Under the pieces are notes generated by a model. That model had not been told where the DNA came from. It made no database searches and saw nothing but the letters and a program-made list of their open reading frames with translations. Positions 23,286-31,443 of a stretch of DNA of 33,550 nt are shown in pieces. Origin of the DNA: Candidatus Methylomirabilota bacterium (GTDB lineage Bacteria > Methylomirabilota > Methylomirabilia > Rokubacteriales > CSP1-6); assembly GCA_035764725.1 (NCBI GenBank), contig DASTYT010000009.1:1-33550 (forward strand), read 5' to 3'. The stretch's first letter is position 1. Each line of letters starts with the position of its first letter. The position numbers and the translations under genes are program-made.

Positions 23286-24331
23286 AGGCGATCACGCTGC
23301 ACGGCACCGGCGACGTGCGGGTCGAGTCGGTGGCCGACCCGAAGATCGTGGATCCCACCGACGTGGTGGTACGCATCACCACCAGCGCGGTCTGCGGCTC
23401 GGACCTGCACCAGTACCATGGGCGGGTGCCCGGGCTCCCCACGGGCGTGGTGCTCGGCCACGAGTTCATGGGCATCGTGGAGGAGGTGGGGCCAGCGGTG
23501 ACGCGGGTCAAGCGCGGCGACCGCGTGGTGGCGCCCTTCTCGATCTCGTGCGGCCAGTGCGAGTGGTGCCGCATGCGGCTGCCCACCCAGTGCTCCACCA
23601 CCGGCCGCGCGGTGTTCGGGGGCCGCTTCGGCCACGTGTATCCCGGTGGCCAGGCCGAGCGCATCCGCGTGCCCTTCGCCGACTTCATGTGCGAGCAGGT
23701 GCCCGCGGCGATGAAGGACGAGGAGGCGTTCTTCCTGGGCGACATCCTCTCCACGGGCTACTTCTGCGCGGAGAGCGCCGGCATCCGCCCGGGCGATCGC
23801 GTGGCCATCTTCGGCGCGGGCCCCGTGGGGCTCCTCGCGCTGCAGTCGGCGCACCTCTTCGGACCGAGCCGGATTTACATGGTGGACCGCGTCGGCTACC
23901 GGCTGGAGCTGGCCGAGCAGATGGGCGCGATCCCGGTGAACCTCGACAAGGGCGATCCCGCGCAGCAGCTGCGGGCGCTCACCGGCGGCCGCGGGCCCGA
24001 CGCGGTGCTGGAGTGCGTGGGCCACGAGGTGCCCTTCGCCCAGGCCGTCGTGGCGGTGCGGCCGGGCGGGACGGTGTCCTCGGTGGGCGTCTACGTGGAG
24101 GACGCCATCGGCTTCCCCGTCCGCGAGGCGTTCTTCAAGGACCTCACGCTCCGCATGGGGATCTGCAACGCGCGGAACTACATCACGCCGCTGATGGGGC
24201 TGGTCGAGGCGGGCCGGCTCGATCCCACGCGCATCATCACCCACACGATGGCGCTCACCGAGGCCCCGAAGGGCTACACGATCTTCGATCGCAAGGAGGA
24301 TCGGGCGATCAAGGTGATGCTCAAGCCCTAG
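23282..24331 (+). CDS. Zinc-dependent alcohol dehydrogenase
   Basis: 349 residues. Catalytic zinc ligands are AVCGSDLHQYHG (Cys about 38) and GHEFMG; the structural zinc loop is CGQCEWCRMRLPTQC, complete. Rossmann fingerprint GAGPVGL precedes YMVDRVGYRLELAEQMGA. The chain lacks the glutathione-site residues that would make it a typical formaldehyde dehydrogenase, so a general Zn-alcohol dehydrogenase is the safest call. It is the last gene of the plus-strand unit that begins at the helicase or lipoprotein. Confidence 0.9.
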   Translation: MKAITLHGTGDVRVESVADPKIVDPTDVVVRITTSAVCGSDLHQYHGRVPGLPTGVVLGHEFMGIVEEVGPAVTRVKRGDRVVAPFSISCGQCEWCRMRLPTQCSTTGRAVFGGRFGHVYPGGQAERIRVPFADFMCEQVPAAMKDEEAFFLGDILSTGYFCAESAGIRPGDRVAIFGAGPVGLLALQSAHLFGPSRIYMVDRVGYRLELAEQMGAIPVNLDKGDPAQQLRALTGGRGPDAVLECVGHEVPFAQAVVAVRPGGTVSSVGVYVEDAIGFPVREAFFKDLTLRMGICNARNYITPLMGLVEAGRLDPTRIITHTMALTEAPKGYTIFDRKEDRAIKVMLKP

Positions 24332-24340
24332 CGCGGACCG

Positions 24341-24358
24341 GAGCCGCCCCGGCGGCTC
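24341..24358. terminator. Hairpin between convergent genes
   Basis: GAGCCGCC-CC-GGCGGCTC, an eight-pair palindrome (a seven-pair stem with a CCCG loop) between the dehydrogenase stop and the TlpA stop, overlapping the latter. No T-run on either side; plausible as a bidirectional terminator. Confidence 0.4.
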
Positions 24359-24914
24359 AGTGGGCCGGGGACGGCTGCTTCGCGAGGAGCGGGTCGATGA
24401 TCTTGATCAGGCGCGCCTCGTCGGCGGAGCCGGTGATCCGCTTGACGACCTCGCCCCGCTTGTCGATCACCACCGTGTAGGGAGCGAGCTTGAACCCGAA
24501 GCGCGTGGCCATCCGCGCGCCCGGATCGAGCACCGCGCCGTACGTCTGCTTGTAGCGCTTCCGCCAGGCCCGCGCCTCCGCGGCGGTGTCGTTGACGTGC
24601 ACGCCCATCACCTCGACGTCGCGGTCGCGATACTTCTCCGCCAGCCGCTGGATGCCCGGAGCCTGGGCGGTGCACGTCTTGCACCAGGAGCCCTGGAACC
24701 GCAGCACCAGCACCTTCTTGCCGATGAGCGCCCGCGAATCGAACTCGCGGTCCTCGTCGAGGAGCCGCGCGGCCAGCGGCGGGGCGGCGGGCGCGGCCGC
24801 GGCGGCCGGCGTCGGGGCGACCAGGACGGCGAGCGCGACCACGGGCACGAGGAGCTGCGGGAGGCGCCGTCGACGCGGGCGCACGATCGGGGGGAGAAGG
24901 CGTGTCGCGGCCAT
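24357..24914 (-). CDS. TlpA-like thioredoxin-fold protein
   Basis: 185 residues. A signal peptide or anchor with n-region RPRRRR and a hydrophobic core (about 20-35) leads into an Ala/Pro linker. The thioredoxin fold has WCKTC with Cys78 and Cys81, VEVMGVHVND and the cis-Pro segment LAPYTVVIDKRGEVV. TlpA/ResA-type proteins reduce disulfides of apocytochromes or copper chaperones outside the membrane; the target here is unknown. It is transcribed divergently from the FAD/Fe-S gene, sharing a -10-like box. Confidence 0.87.
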   Translation of the reverse strand: MAATRLLPPIVRPRRRRLPQLLVPVVALAVLVAPTPAAAAAPAAPPLAARLLDEDREFDSRALIGKKVLVLRFQGSWCKTCTAQAPGIQRLAEKYRDRDVEVMGVHVNDTAAEARAWRKRYKQTYGAVLDPGARMATRFGFKLAPYTVVIDKRGEVVKRITGSADEARLIKIIDPLLAKQPSPAH

Positions 24915-24922
24915 GCCACTTC

Positions 24923-24930
24923 AGTATAAT
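24923..24930. promoter_or_regulatory. Overlapping divergent -10 boxes, likely leaderless
   Basis: AGTATAAT gives TATAAT on the plus strand and TATACT on the minus strand. The plus box ends six bases before the dehydrogenase ATG and the minus box ends eight bases before the TlpA ATG. Both predicted transcripts would have almost no leader. No clear -35 box was found. Confidence 0.5.
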
Positions 24931-24936
24931 CGGCGC

Positions 24937-27804
24937 ATGATCGAACTCGAGCACGAACTCCGCCGCGTCGTCGAGGGCGATGTCCGCTTCGACTCCTTCT
25001 CGCGCCTGCTCTACGCCACCGACGCGTCCATGTACCAGGTGGAGCCCATCGGGGCGGTGATTCCCCGCCACGCCGGCGACGTCCAGGCGGTGCTCGAGGT
25101 CGCCAACCGGCTCGGCGCGCCGCTGCTCGCGCGCGGGGGCGGCACCTCCTTGACCGGCCAGACCGTCAACCACGCGGTGGTGCTCGACTTCTCGCGCCAC
25201 ATGAACCAGGTCCTCGAGGTCAATGTCGAGGAGCGGTGGGTCCGGGTGCAGCCCGGCGTGGTGCAGGACGAGCTGAATCAGCACGTGCGGGGGCAGGGAC
25301 TCCTCTTCGGTCCCGACACGTCGACCTCGAACCGCGCCACCATCGGCGGCATGCTCGGCAACAACTCCGGCGGCAGCCACTCGATCGCGTACGGCCTCAC
25401 CGTGGAGCACGCGATCGAGCTGACGACGTTCCTCGCCGACGGGAGCCGCGCGGTGTTCGGCACGGTGACGCCCGCGGAGTTCCAGGCCAAGGCCCGCCTC
25501 GAGACACTCGAGGGCCAGATCTACCGAGAGGTGGGGCGCATCCGCGACCAGTACCGCGACGAGATCGCGCGCCGCTACCGCATGCACTGGCGTCGGGTGT
25601 GCGGCTACAACCTCAACGAGCTCATCAAGGACGGTCCGCTCAACATGGCCCGGCTCATCGTGGGCTCGGAGGGCACGCTGCTCACGATCGTCGAGGCCAA
25701 AATGCGGCTGGTGCCGCGCCCCAAGAGGACCGCGCTCGACGTCATCCACTACACGGACATCCAGGAGGCGCTCGAGTCCTCCCAGGCCATCCTCGAGACG
25801 GGGCCGTACGCCGTCGAGCTCACCGACAAGATGATCCTCGACCTCGCGCGCGCCAACATCGAGCAGCGCGCGCGCATGGGCTTCGTGCAGGGGGATCCCG
25901 CCGCCATTCTGATCGTCGAGTACACCGGGGACACCGACGCCGAGGTGAAGGACAAGGTCGAGAAGCTGGAGGCGCTGCGCGCGCGCGAGCGCTTCGGCTA
26001 TGCGGGCCACGTGGCCCTCGACACCACGGAGCAGCAGTCGATCTGGAAGCTCCGCAAGGCGGGCCTGGGCCTGCTCCTCGGCACCCGCGGCGACGCCAAG
26101 CCCATCGCCTTCATCGAGGACACCGCCGTCGACCCCAAGCACATGCCCGCCTTCGTCCCGCGCTTCCGCGACATCATGGCCAAGCACGGGGCGGAGGGCG
26201 CCTACTACGGGCACTGCTCGGTGGGGTGTCTGCACATCCGGCCCCTCGTCAACCTCAAGACGCAGCGCGGGCTCGACCAGGTGCGGGCGATGGCCGACGA
26301 GATCTTCGACATGGTGCTGGAGTTCGAGGGAGCCATCTCGAGCGAGCACGGCGACGGGCGCGCCCGCAGCCCGTATCTCGAGCGGGTGTTCGGCCCCGCG
26401 ATCTTCGGCGCCTTCGGCGAGCTCAAGCGCGCGTTCGATCCCCGGAACCTCCTCAACCCCGGCAACATCGTGGCGAGCCCGGGCGTCACCGAGCACATGC
26501 GCTATGGCGCCGACTACCGCACGTGGGAGCCCACGACCAGCCTCGACTTCTCCGAGCAGGGCGGCTTCGCCGCCGCGGTGGAGATGTGCAATGGGGTCGG
26601 GGTGTGCCGGAAGAAGCTCGAGGGCACGATGTGCCCCTCCTACATGGCCACGCGCGACGAGGAGCACTCCACCCGGGGCCGCGCCAACGCCCTCCGCGCG
26701 GTGCTCTCGGGCCGGGCGCCGCGCGAGGAGTTCACGGGGACGCGGCTCTTCGAGGTGATGGACCTCTGCCTCGAGTGCAAGGGCTGCAAGGCCGAGTGCC
26801 CGTCCAACGTGGACATGGCGAAGATGAAGTACGAGTTCCTGCACCACTACTACCAGGTGCACCCCACCCCGATGCGCAACGATCTCTTCGGGCACATCGG
26901 GGACCTCTCGTGGTGGGGCTCGCGCCTGGCGCCCGTGTCCAACTGGCTGGCGGGGACGCGGCTGAATCGATGGGTGATGGACCGGGTGGTGGGCATCGAC
27001 CGGCGCCGGCCGCTGCCCCTCTTCGCGCGCGAGAGCTTCACGGACTGGTTCGACGCGCGCAAGCCGAACGCGGACGCCCCGCGTGGCGGCGTGGTGCTGT
27101 TCCACGACACGTTCAACACCTACAACACCCCGGAGATCGCGCGGGCGGCGGTGGAGCTGTTGGAGGGCGCGGGCTATCGCGTGGAGCTGGTGGGGCGCAA
27201 GTGCTGCGGCCGTCCCATGATCTCCAAGGGGATGCTGGACGAGGCCCGCGCCAACGCGCAGTGGAACGTGGCCAAGCTCCAGCCCTGGGTGGAGCGCGAC
27301 GTGCCGGTGGTCGGACTCGAACCCTCCTGCTTACTGACGCTCCGCGACGAGTACGTGGATCTGCTCCGCACCGAGGCGGCCCGCGCCGTCGCGCGCTCGA
27401 GCTATCTCCTGGAGGAGTTCCTCCTGCGCGAGCGCGCGCGGGGCCTGCGTCTGGCGTGGAAGCCCGGCCCGCGGCGCGCCCTCCTCCACGGGCACTGCCA
27501 TCAGAAGGCGATGGTGGGCACGGCGCCCACCGTGGCCGCGCTCACCTGGGCCGGCTACACGGTGAGCGAGGTCGACTCGGGCTGCTGCGGGATGGCGGGA
27601 TCCTTCGGGTTCGAGAAGGAGCACTACGAGCTCTCGGTGAGCCTGGGCAACCGGCGGCTCGCCCCCGCGGTGCGCGCGGCCGATCCCGACACGGTGGTAG
27701 TGGCGCCGGGCATTTCCTGCCGCCAGCAGATCGCGCACCTCACCGAGCGCCGGGCCCAGCACCCCGCCGAGGTGCTGCGCAGCGCCCTGGCCGGGCGCGC
27801 CTAG
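24937..27804 (+). CDS. FAD- and Fe-S-containing 2-hydroxyacid dehydrogenase, GlcD-GlcF type fusion
   Basis: 955 residues. The N-terminal third is a PCMH-type FAD domain with GAPLLARGGGTSLTGQTVNHAVV (60-82) and GGMLGNNSGGSHSIAYG. The FAD-oxidase C domain follows, to about 530. Two [4Fe-4S] ligand sets come next: C551-NGVGVC…MCP and C611-LECKGCKAECP. Two CCG modules follow (Cys756-Cys757 in KCCGRPM and Cys883-Cys884 in GCCGMAG). Fused layouts of this kind oxidise D-lactate, glycolate or related acids and pass electrons to quinone. Neighbouring genes favour glycolate or glycerate-type metabolism. Stop TAG shares the bases CTAG with the convergent enoyl-CoA hydratase. Confidence 0.9.
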   Translation: MIELEHELRRVVEGDVRFDSFSRLLYATDASMYQVEPIGAVIPRHAGDVQAVLEVANRLGAPLLARGGGTSLTGQTVNHAVVLDFSRHMNQVLEVNVEERWVRVQPGVVQDELNQHVRGQGLLFGPDTSTSNRATIGGMLGNNSGGSHSIAYGLTVEHAIELTTFLADGSRAVFGTVTPAEFQAKARLETLEGQIYREVGRIRDQYRDEIARRYRMHWRRVCGYNLNELIKDGPLNMARLIVGSEGTLLTIVEAKMRLVPRPKRTALDVIHYTDIQEALESSQAILETGPYAVELTDKMILDLARANIEQRARMGFVQGDPAAILIVEYTGDTDAEVKDKVEKLEALRARERFGYAGHVALDTTEQQSIWKLRKAGLGLLLGTRGDAKPIAFIEDTAVDPKHMPAFVPRFRDIMAKHGAEGAYYGHCSVGCLHIRPLVNLKTQRGLDQVRAMADEIFDMVLEFEGAISSEHGDGRARSPYLERVFGPAIFGAFGELKRAFDPRNLLNPGNIVASPGVTEHMRYGADYRTWEPTTSLDFSEQGGFAAAVEMCNGVGVCRKKLEGTMCPSYMATRDEEHSTRGRANALRAVLSGRAPREEFTGTRLFEVMDLCLECKGCKAECPSNVDMAKMKYEFLHHYYQVHPTPMRNDLFGHIGDLSWWGSRLAPVSNWLAGTRLNRWVMDRVVGIDRRRPLPLFARESFTDWFDARKPNADAPRGGVVLFHDTFNTYNTPEIARAAVELLEGAGYRVELVGRKCCGRPMISKGMLDEARANAQWNVAKLQPWVERDVPVVGLEPSCLLTLRDEYVDLLRTEAARAVARSSYLLEEFLLRERARGLRLAWKPGPRRALLHGHCHQKAMVGTAPTVAALTWAGYTVSEVDSGCCGMAGSFGFEKEHYELSVSLGNRRLAPAVRAADPDTVVVAPGISCRQQIAHLTERRAQHPAEVLRSALAGRA

Positions 27805-28559
27805 CGGCGCCCGCCGCCCAGGGTCTTCTCGACGTAGCGCCGGATCGCGTCCTGCGCAGCCGGCGCCCTCCAAGACGCCAGCGCCTCGCGGTCGATCCGC
27901 GCGGCGTGCCGCGCGAGGAACTCGCGCACGGGCTGGCGCAGCTGGGCCTTGGTGAGCGCGAAGCTCTCGGCGGGGATGGCGGCGAGCGCCTCCGCCTCCG
28001 CGATCGCCGCGTCGAGCAGCGCCCCCGGCTCGACGACCGTGTCGAACAGGCCCCGCTCGCGCGCGTCCTCCACGCTCAGCGTCCGGCCCCCGTACACCAT
28101 CTCGGCGAGATGCCGCGCCGGCACCACCGCGCGCATGATCTCCAGCGCGATCGCGGGGAAGGGGACACCCACCAGCAGCTCGGTGACGCCAAACCGCCCG
28201 CCGCCGCGCGCCGCGATGCGCCGGTCGGCGGCGCAGGCGAGCACGCAGCCGCCCGCGATGGCGTGGCCGTTGACCGCCGCCACCACCGGGCGGGGGTGAT
28301 AGAAGAGGCGGGCGAAGCAGTCGACGAGGGCGGGGATGAGCGCGCCGGGGTAGTCGGGCCCGGAGGCGGCGAGGCGCTTGAGATCGACGCCGGCCGAGAA
28401 CATGGCGCCGGCTCCAGTGAGGACGAGCGCCGGGGCGCCCGCGGCCGCCTCCAGCGCCGCGCTCAGCGCGCCGAGGATCTCGGGATCGAGGGCGTTGGCG
28501 CGGCCGTGGGTCATCCGCAGCACCGCGATCGCCCCACGGTCCTCGCGAACGACCATCAC
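27801..28559 (-). CDS. Enoyl-CoA hydratase/isomerase-family protein
   Basis: 252 residues from GTG 28557-28559 (ATG 28554-28556 is also possible). Crotonase-family landmarks are present: oxyanion segment FSAGVDLKRL (54-63), VNGHAIAGGCVLACAADRRIA (about 96-116) and RFGVTELLVGVPFP with a conserved Glu. The second catalytic Glu of classic hydratases is not obvious, so the exact reaction (hydratase, isomerase or other) is uncertain. No CoA-ligase partner is near. Convergent with the FAD/Fe-S gene; the two stops overlap. Confidence 0.87.
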   Translation of the reverse strand: MMVVREDRGAIAVLRMTHGRANALDPEILGALSAALEAAAGAPALVLTGAGAMFSAGVDLKRLAASGPDYPGALIPALVDCFARLFYHPRPVVAAVNGHAIAGGCVLACAADRRIAARGGGRFGVTELLVGVPFPAIALEIMRAVVPARHLAEMVYGGRTLSVEDARERGLFDTVVEPGALLDAAIAEAEALAAIPAESFALTKAQLRQPVREFLARHAARIDREALASWRAPAAQDAIRRYVEKTLGGGRR

Positions 28560-28580
28560 CAGCTGCGCATGCGGGCGCGG

Positions 28581-29543
28581 CTACTTGACGGGAGCGACGA
28601 CGACGTCGGTGGGCTTGCCGGCGAGGAAGCGCTCGACGTTGGCGACGGCGCGCAGCAGCCCGTCGCGCACCACCTCGGGGGTCTGCCCGGCGTTGTGCGG
28701 GGAGAGCACCACGTTGGGCAGGCCGAGGATCGGATCGTCGGCGGCCAGTGGCTCCTGGTGGAAGACGTCCAGGCCGGCGCCGAGGATCTTCCGCTCGCGG
28801 AGCGCGGCGAGCAGGGCATTGCGGTCGACGAGGGCGCCGCGTCCGGTGTTGACGAGGATGGCGCTGGGCTTCATGAGCTCCAGCTCGCGCCGGCCGATGA
28901 AGCCCCGCGTGTCGTCGGCGAGGCGGACGTGGAGGCTCACGACGTCGGCCTGGCGCAGGATGTCGTCCTTGGTGGCCGCCCTGGCGCCGGCGGCCCGGAT
29001 GCGCCCCTCGTCGCCCCGCGCGCTCCACGCGAGCACCTCCATGCCGACGGCGCGGCCGAGCGCGGCCACGCGGCTGCCGATGGTGCCCATCCCGAACACC
29101 CCGAGCGTCTTGCCGAGGAGCTGGGTGAGCATCTCGCGCGGCCACTTGCCGCCCCGCATCTCCCGGTCGATGGCCGGGATCTTGCGCCCCACCGAGAGCA
29201 TGAGGGCGAGGGCGTGCTCGGCCACCGCGAAGGCGTTGACGCCGGGCGTGTTGCAGACGGTGACCCCGCGCATGCCCGCGGCGTGGAGATCGATGTTGTC
29301 GGTGCCGGTGCCCCAGACCGAAATCATCTTGAGGCCCGGGCACGCCGCGAAGACCCCGTCGGTGAAGCGCGCATGGGCCCGGATGTTGATGGCGACGCGC
29401 GCGTCGCCGATGCGCCGGATCAGCTCGGCCTCGTCGTCCGCGCCGCGCTCGGTGAAGACCCGCAGGGCACCGAGCGCCTTGGCGCGCTCCTGGGCCGCCG
29501 AGCCCTGGAAGACGGACGGAAAGTCGTCGGGGACGACGATCAC
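28581..29543 (-). CDS. D-2-hydroxyacid dehydrogenase
   Basis: 320 residues from GTG overlapping the aminotransferase stop (GTGA). NAD motif GVFGMGTIGSRVAALG; catalytic Arg in VNTGRGALVD, Glu in GLDVFHQEPL, His in LSPHNAG: all three are intact. Substrate candidates are hydroxypyruvate/glyoxylate (GhrA/B-like) and phosphoglycerate; the short chain without an ACT domain argues against SerA. A co-transcribed serine/alanine-glyoxylate-type aminotransferase supports hydroxypyruvate or glyoxylate reduction. Confidence 0.9.
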   Translation of the reverse strand: MIVVPDDFPSVFQGSAAQERAKALGALRVFTERGADDEAELIRRIGDARVAINIRAHARFTDGVFAACPGLKMISVWGTGTDNIDLHAAGMRGVTVCNTPGVNAFAVAEHALALMLSVGRKIPAIDREMRGGKWPREMLTQLLGKTLGVFGMGTIGSRVAALGRAVGMEVLAWSARGDEGRIRAAGARAATKDDILRQADVVSLHVRLADDTRGFIGRRELELMKPSAILVNTGRGALVDRNALLAALRERKILGAGLDVFHQEPLAADDPILGLPNVVLSPHNAGQTPEVVRDGLLRAVANVERFLAGKPTDVVVAPVK

Positions 29544-30787
29544 GCGGTGCGCGCCGAGAACACGGCCTGAGCGGCGGCGACGCCGGCGCCCGCCTCGCAG
29601 CGGTGCCCGAGGTCGCGCAGGGTCAGCTCCAGGGCGGACAGCGTGGGCAGCACGTACATCGGATTCGCGGTGATGCCCATGTGACCGACCCGGAGCGTGC
29701 TCGTGCGGATCTTGTCGAGACCCGTTCCGATGAGAATGCCGTAGCGGTCACGCATGTGCTTGACCACCGCGGCGGGCTCGATGCCGGTGGGCGTCTTGAA
29801 GCACGAGACGGTGTTCGAGGCGACGGACGCCTCGGGGAAGATCTCGAGCCGCATCGCCTCGAGGCCGGCGCGGAAGGCCGCGCCCGCCACCGCGTGGCGC
29901 TGGAACCGGTTGGCGAGCCCTTCCTCCTTGATGAGGCGGACGGACTCGGCGAGCGCAGCGGTGAGATGGGTAGGGATGGACACCGGCTGGCGGCGCGGCT
30001 GGCCGTCCGGCACCTGGCCGCCGCGGGAGACCGGCACCCAGTGCTCCTTCCAGCGTAGGAGGTCGTAGACCAGCGAGCTGGACTTGTGCTTCCGCCGCTC
30101 CATCGCGTCCCACGCGGCGGGGCCCACCCCGGCCAGTGACATGCCGAGCGGCGCGGCCAGGCACTTCTGCGAGCCGGTCATGTTGAGGTCGATGCCCCAC
30201 TCCTCGGTGCGCACGTCGATGCCAGCCAGCGAGGAGACCGTGTCGAGGAGGTAGAGCGCGCGATGCCGCTTGACGATGACCCCCACCGCGTCCGCGGGGT
30301 AGGTGGTGCCGGTGGACGTCTCGTTGTGCACCATCGTCACCGCCTTCGGGCGCACGCGCTCGATCTCGCGCTCGAGCCGAGCCAGGTCGATGGGCCGTCC
30401 CCACTCGACGGAAAACTCGGTCACCTCGGCGCCCACACGGGCCATGATCTCGTGCATGAGCATGCCGAATACGCCCGCCACGATCACGAGCACGCGGTCG
30501 CCCGGCTCGATGACGGACACCGCCCCCGCCTCCAGCGCGGTGCGGCCCGAGCCCGGCATCACGACGACTTCGCCGGAGGGGATCTTGAACACGTCGCGGA
30601 GGGCGAGGGTGGCGGGCTCGAGCACCTCGAGGTCGAAGCGCTGATCGTACTGGATGGTGGGCGGCTGGTTCATCGCCTGGATCACCGTCCAGGGCAGCTC
30701 GGTGGGCCCGGGGATCATGAGGATGGCGCGCGCCTGCGCGGCGCCCCACTGGATGGCGGAGTCCATCGACGGGCCTCCCGCGCTCAC
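29540..30787 (-). CDS. Class V aminotransferase, serine/alanine-glyoxylate type
   Basis: 415 residues from GTG overlapping the previous stop (GTGA). PLP-binding features: HNETSTG (154-160), LDTVSSLAG with Asp182, and the Schiff-base Lys208 in TGSQKCLAAPLG. The first half carries ILMIPGPTELPW and GSGRTALEAG, matching the serine-glyoxylate/alanine-glyoxylate branch, which also includes ureidoglycine-glyoxylate aminotransferase (PucG). The downstream D-2-hydroxyacid dehydrogenase, if a hydroxypyruvate reductase, would take the product of serine-glyoxylate transamination. Alternatives within class V cannot be excluded. Confidence 0.9.
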   Translation of the reverse strand: MSAGGPSMDSAIQWGAAQARAILMIPGPTELPWTVIQAMNQPPTIQYDQRFDLEVLEPATLALRDVFKIPSGEVVVMPGSGRTALEAGAVSVIEPGDRVLVIVAGVFGMLMHEIMARVGAEVTEFSVEWGRPIDLARLEREIERVRPKAVTMVHNETSTGTTYPADAVGVIVKRHRALYLLDTVSSLAGIDVRTEEWGIDLNMTGSQKCLAAPLGMSLAGVGPAAWDAMERRKHKSSSLVYDLLRWKEHWVPVSRGGQVPDGQPRRQPVSIPTHLTAALAESVRLIKEEGLANRFQRHAVAGAAFRAGLEAMRLEIFPEASVASNTVSCFKTPTGIEPAAVVKHMRDRYGILIGTGLDKIRTSTLRVGHMGITANPMYVLPTLSALELTLRDLGHRCEAGAGVAAAQAVFSARTA

Positions 30788-31068
30788 GCGCCGGCCTCGG
30801 CGAGCGTGCGCTCCTTGCGGCGGATCAGATAGAGGTTGCGGAGGTAGACGAAGAGGCCGGCGCCCTGGCCCAGGATGAAGACGGGATCGTGGCGGTACAC
30901 CGCGTAGATCAGCAGGGTGAGGCCGCCGCCGATCGAGAAGAACCAGAACGACACCGGGATGACGCTCTCACGCCGCTTCTCCGACGCGATCCACTGCACG
31001 AGGAAGCGCATCGAGAAAAAAGCCTGCCCGAGAAACCCGATTGTCAGCCAGAAGTGCTCCGCGTTCAT
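30784..31068 (-). CDS. Lipid A biosynthesis N-terminal domain (LAB_N) membrane protein
   Basis: 94 residues from ATG with GAGGGA upstream. A short membrane protein with three hydrophobic helices and motifs FLGQAFFSMRFLVQWIASEKRR, VIPVSFWFFSIGGGLTLLIYAVYRHDPVFILGQGAG and YLRNLYLIRR. This is the LAB_N/SemiSWEET-like fold found as a stand-alone gene or at the N-terminus of lipid A enzymes. A role in lipid or sugar transport is possible but unproven. GTGA-coupled to the aminotransferase. Confidence 0.87.
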   Translation of the reverse strand: MNAEHFWLTIGFLGQAFFSMRFLVQWIASEKRRESVIPVSFWFFSIGGGLTLLIYAVYRHDPVFILGQGAGLFVYLRNLYLIRRKERTLAEAGA

Positions 31069-31084
31069 GTTCCCTCGCTCCCGT

Positions 31085-31131
31085 GGTGAACTCCAGCCGT
31101 TCACCTTACCGGATGCTCCCGGGTGGAGCAA
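31085..31131 (-). promoter_or_regulatory. Promoter with two inverted repeats before LAB_N gene
   Basis: Minus-strand -35 TTGCTC (31126-31131), 17-base spacer and -10 TAAGGT (31103-31108). GCTCC-CGGGT-GGAGC (31115-31129) spans the spacer. GGTGAAC-N7-GTTCACC (31085-31105) covers the -10 and start region. Both are perfect dyads and fit operator sites for a DNA-binding protein such as the XRE regulator encoded just upstream, though that pairing is a guess. Confidence 0.45.
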
Positions 31132-31204
31132 GGAGTTTTGCCCCCTCGTGCGCGGGCAGATTCCACCCGAGGCCTCGGCGCGCGCGGGCGATCCGAGATT
31201 CCGA

Positions 31205-31441
31205 CTACTGCGGCCGCGCGGGCAGGTCGATCAGCTTTCGCAGGGCGATCTTGAGCGCGACCGACACGCGGTAGAGGCTGTCCACCGAGATGGACTTCTC
31301 GCCCCGCTCGACCTCGCCGATGAATTTCCCCGACAGCGCCGACCGCTCGCCGAGGGCTTCCTGACTCCAGCCCCGCTCCTTGCGCAGCGAGCGGATCTTC
31401 GTTCCGAGTGCCTTGCGGACGTGGTTCACGCGACGCTCCAT
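31205..31441 (-). CDS. XRE-family helix-turn-helix regulator
   Basis: 78 residues. HTH core from about 13 to 67: LRKERGWSQEALGERSALSGKFIGEVERGEKSISVDSLYRVSVALKI, the classic XRE/Cro fold, and little else, so a stand-alone DNA-binding protein. It lies two bases after the cupin stop, third in a minus-strand unit with the DsbA-like and cupin genes. It also sits directly upstream of the dyad-rich promoter of the LAB_N gene. Control target unknown. Confidence 0.9.
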   Translation of the reverse strand: MERRVNHVRKALGTKIRSLRKERGWSQEALGERSALSGKFIGEVERGEKSISVDSLYRVSVALKIALRKLIDLPARPQ

Positions 31442-31443
31442 CT

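Noticed and set aside
24328..29570. Several open frames of 700-1,400 codons opposite or alongside the FAD/Fe-S gene
   Set aside because: Composition is Arg/Ala/Gly-rich without motifs. The frames with FAD, Fe-S, crotonase and dehydrogenase motifs explain the whole stretch.
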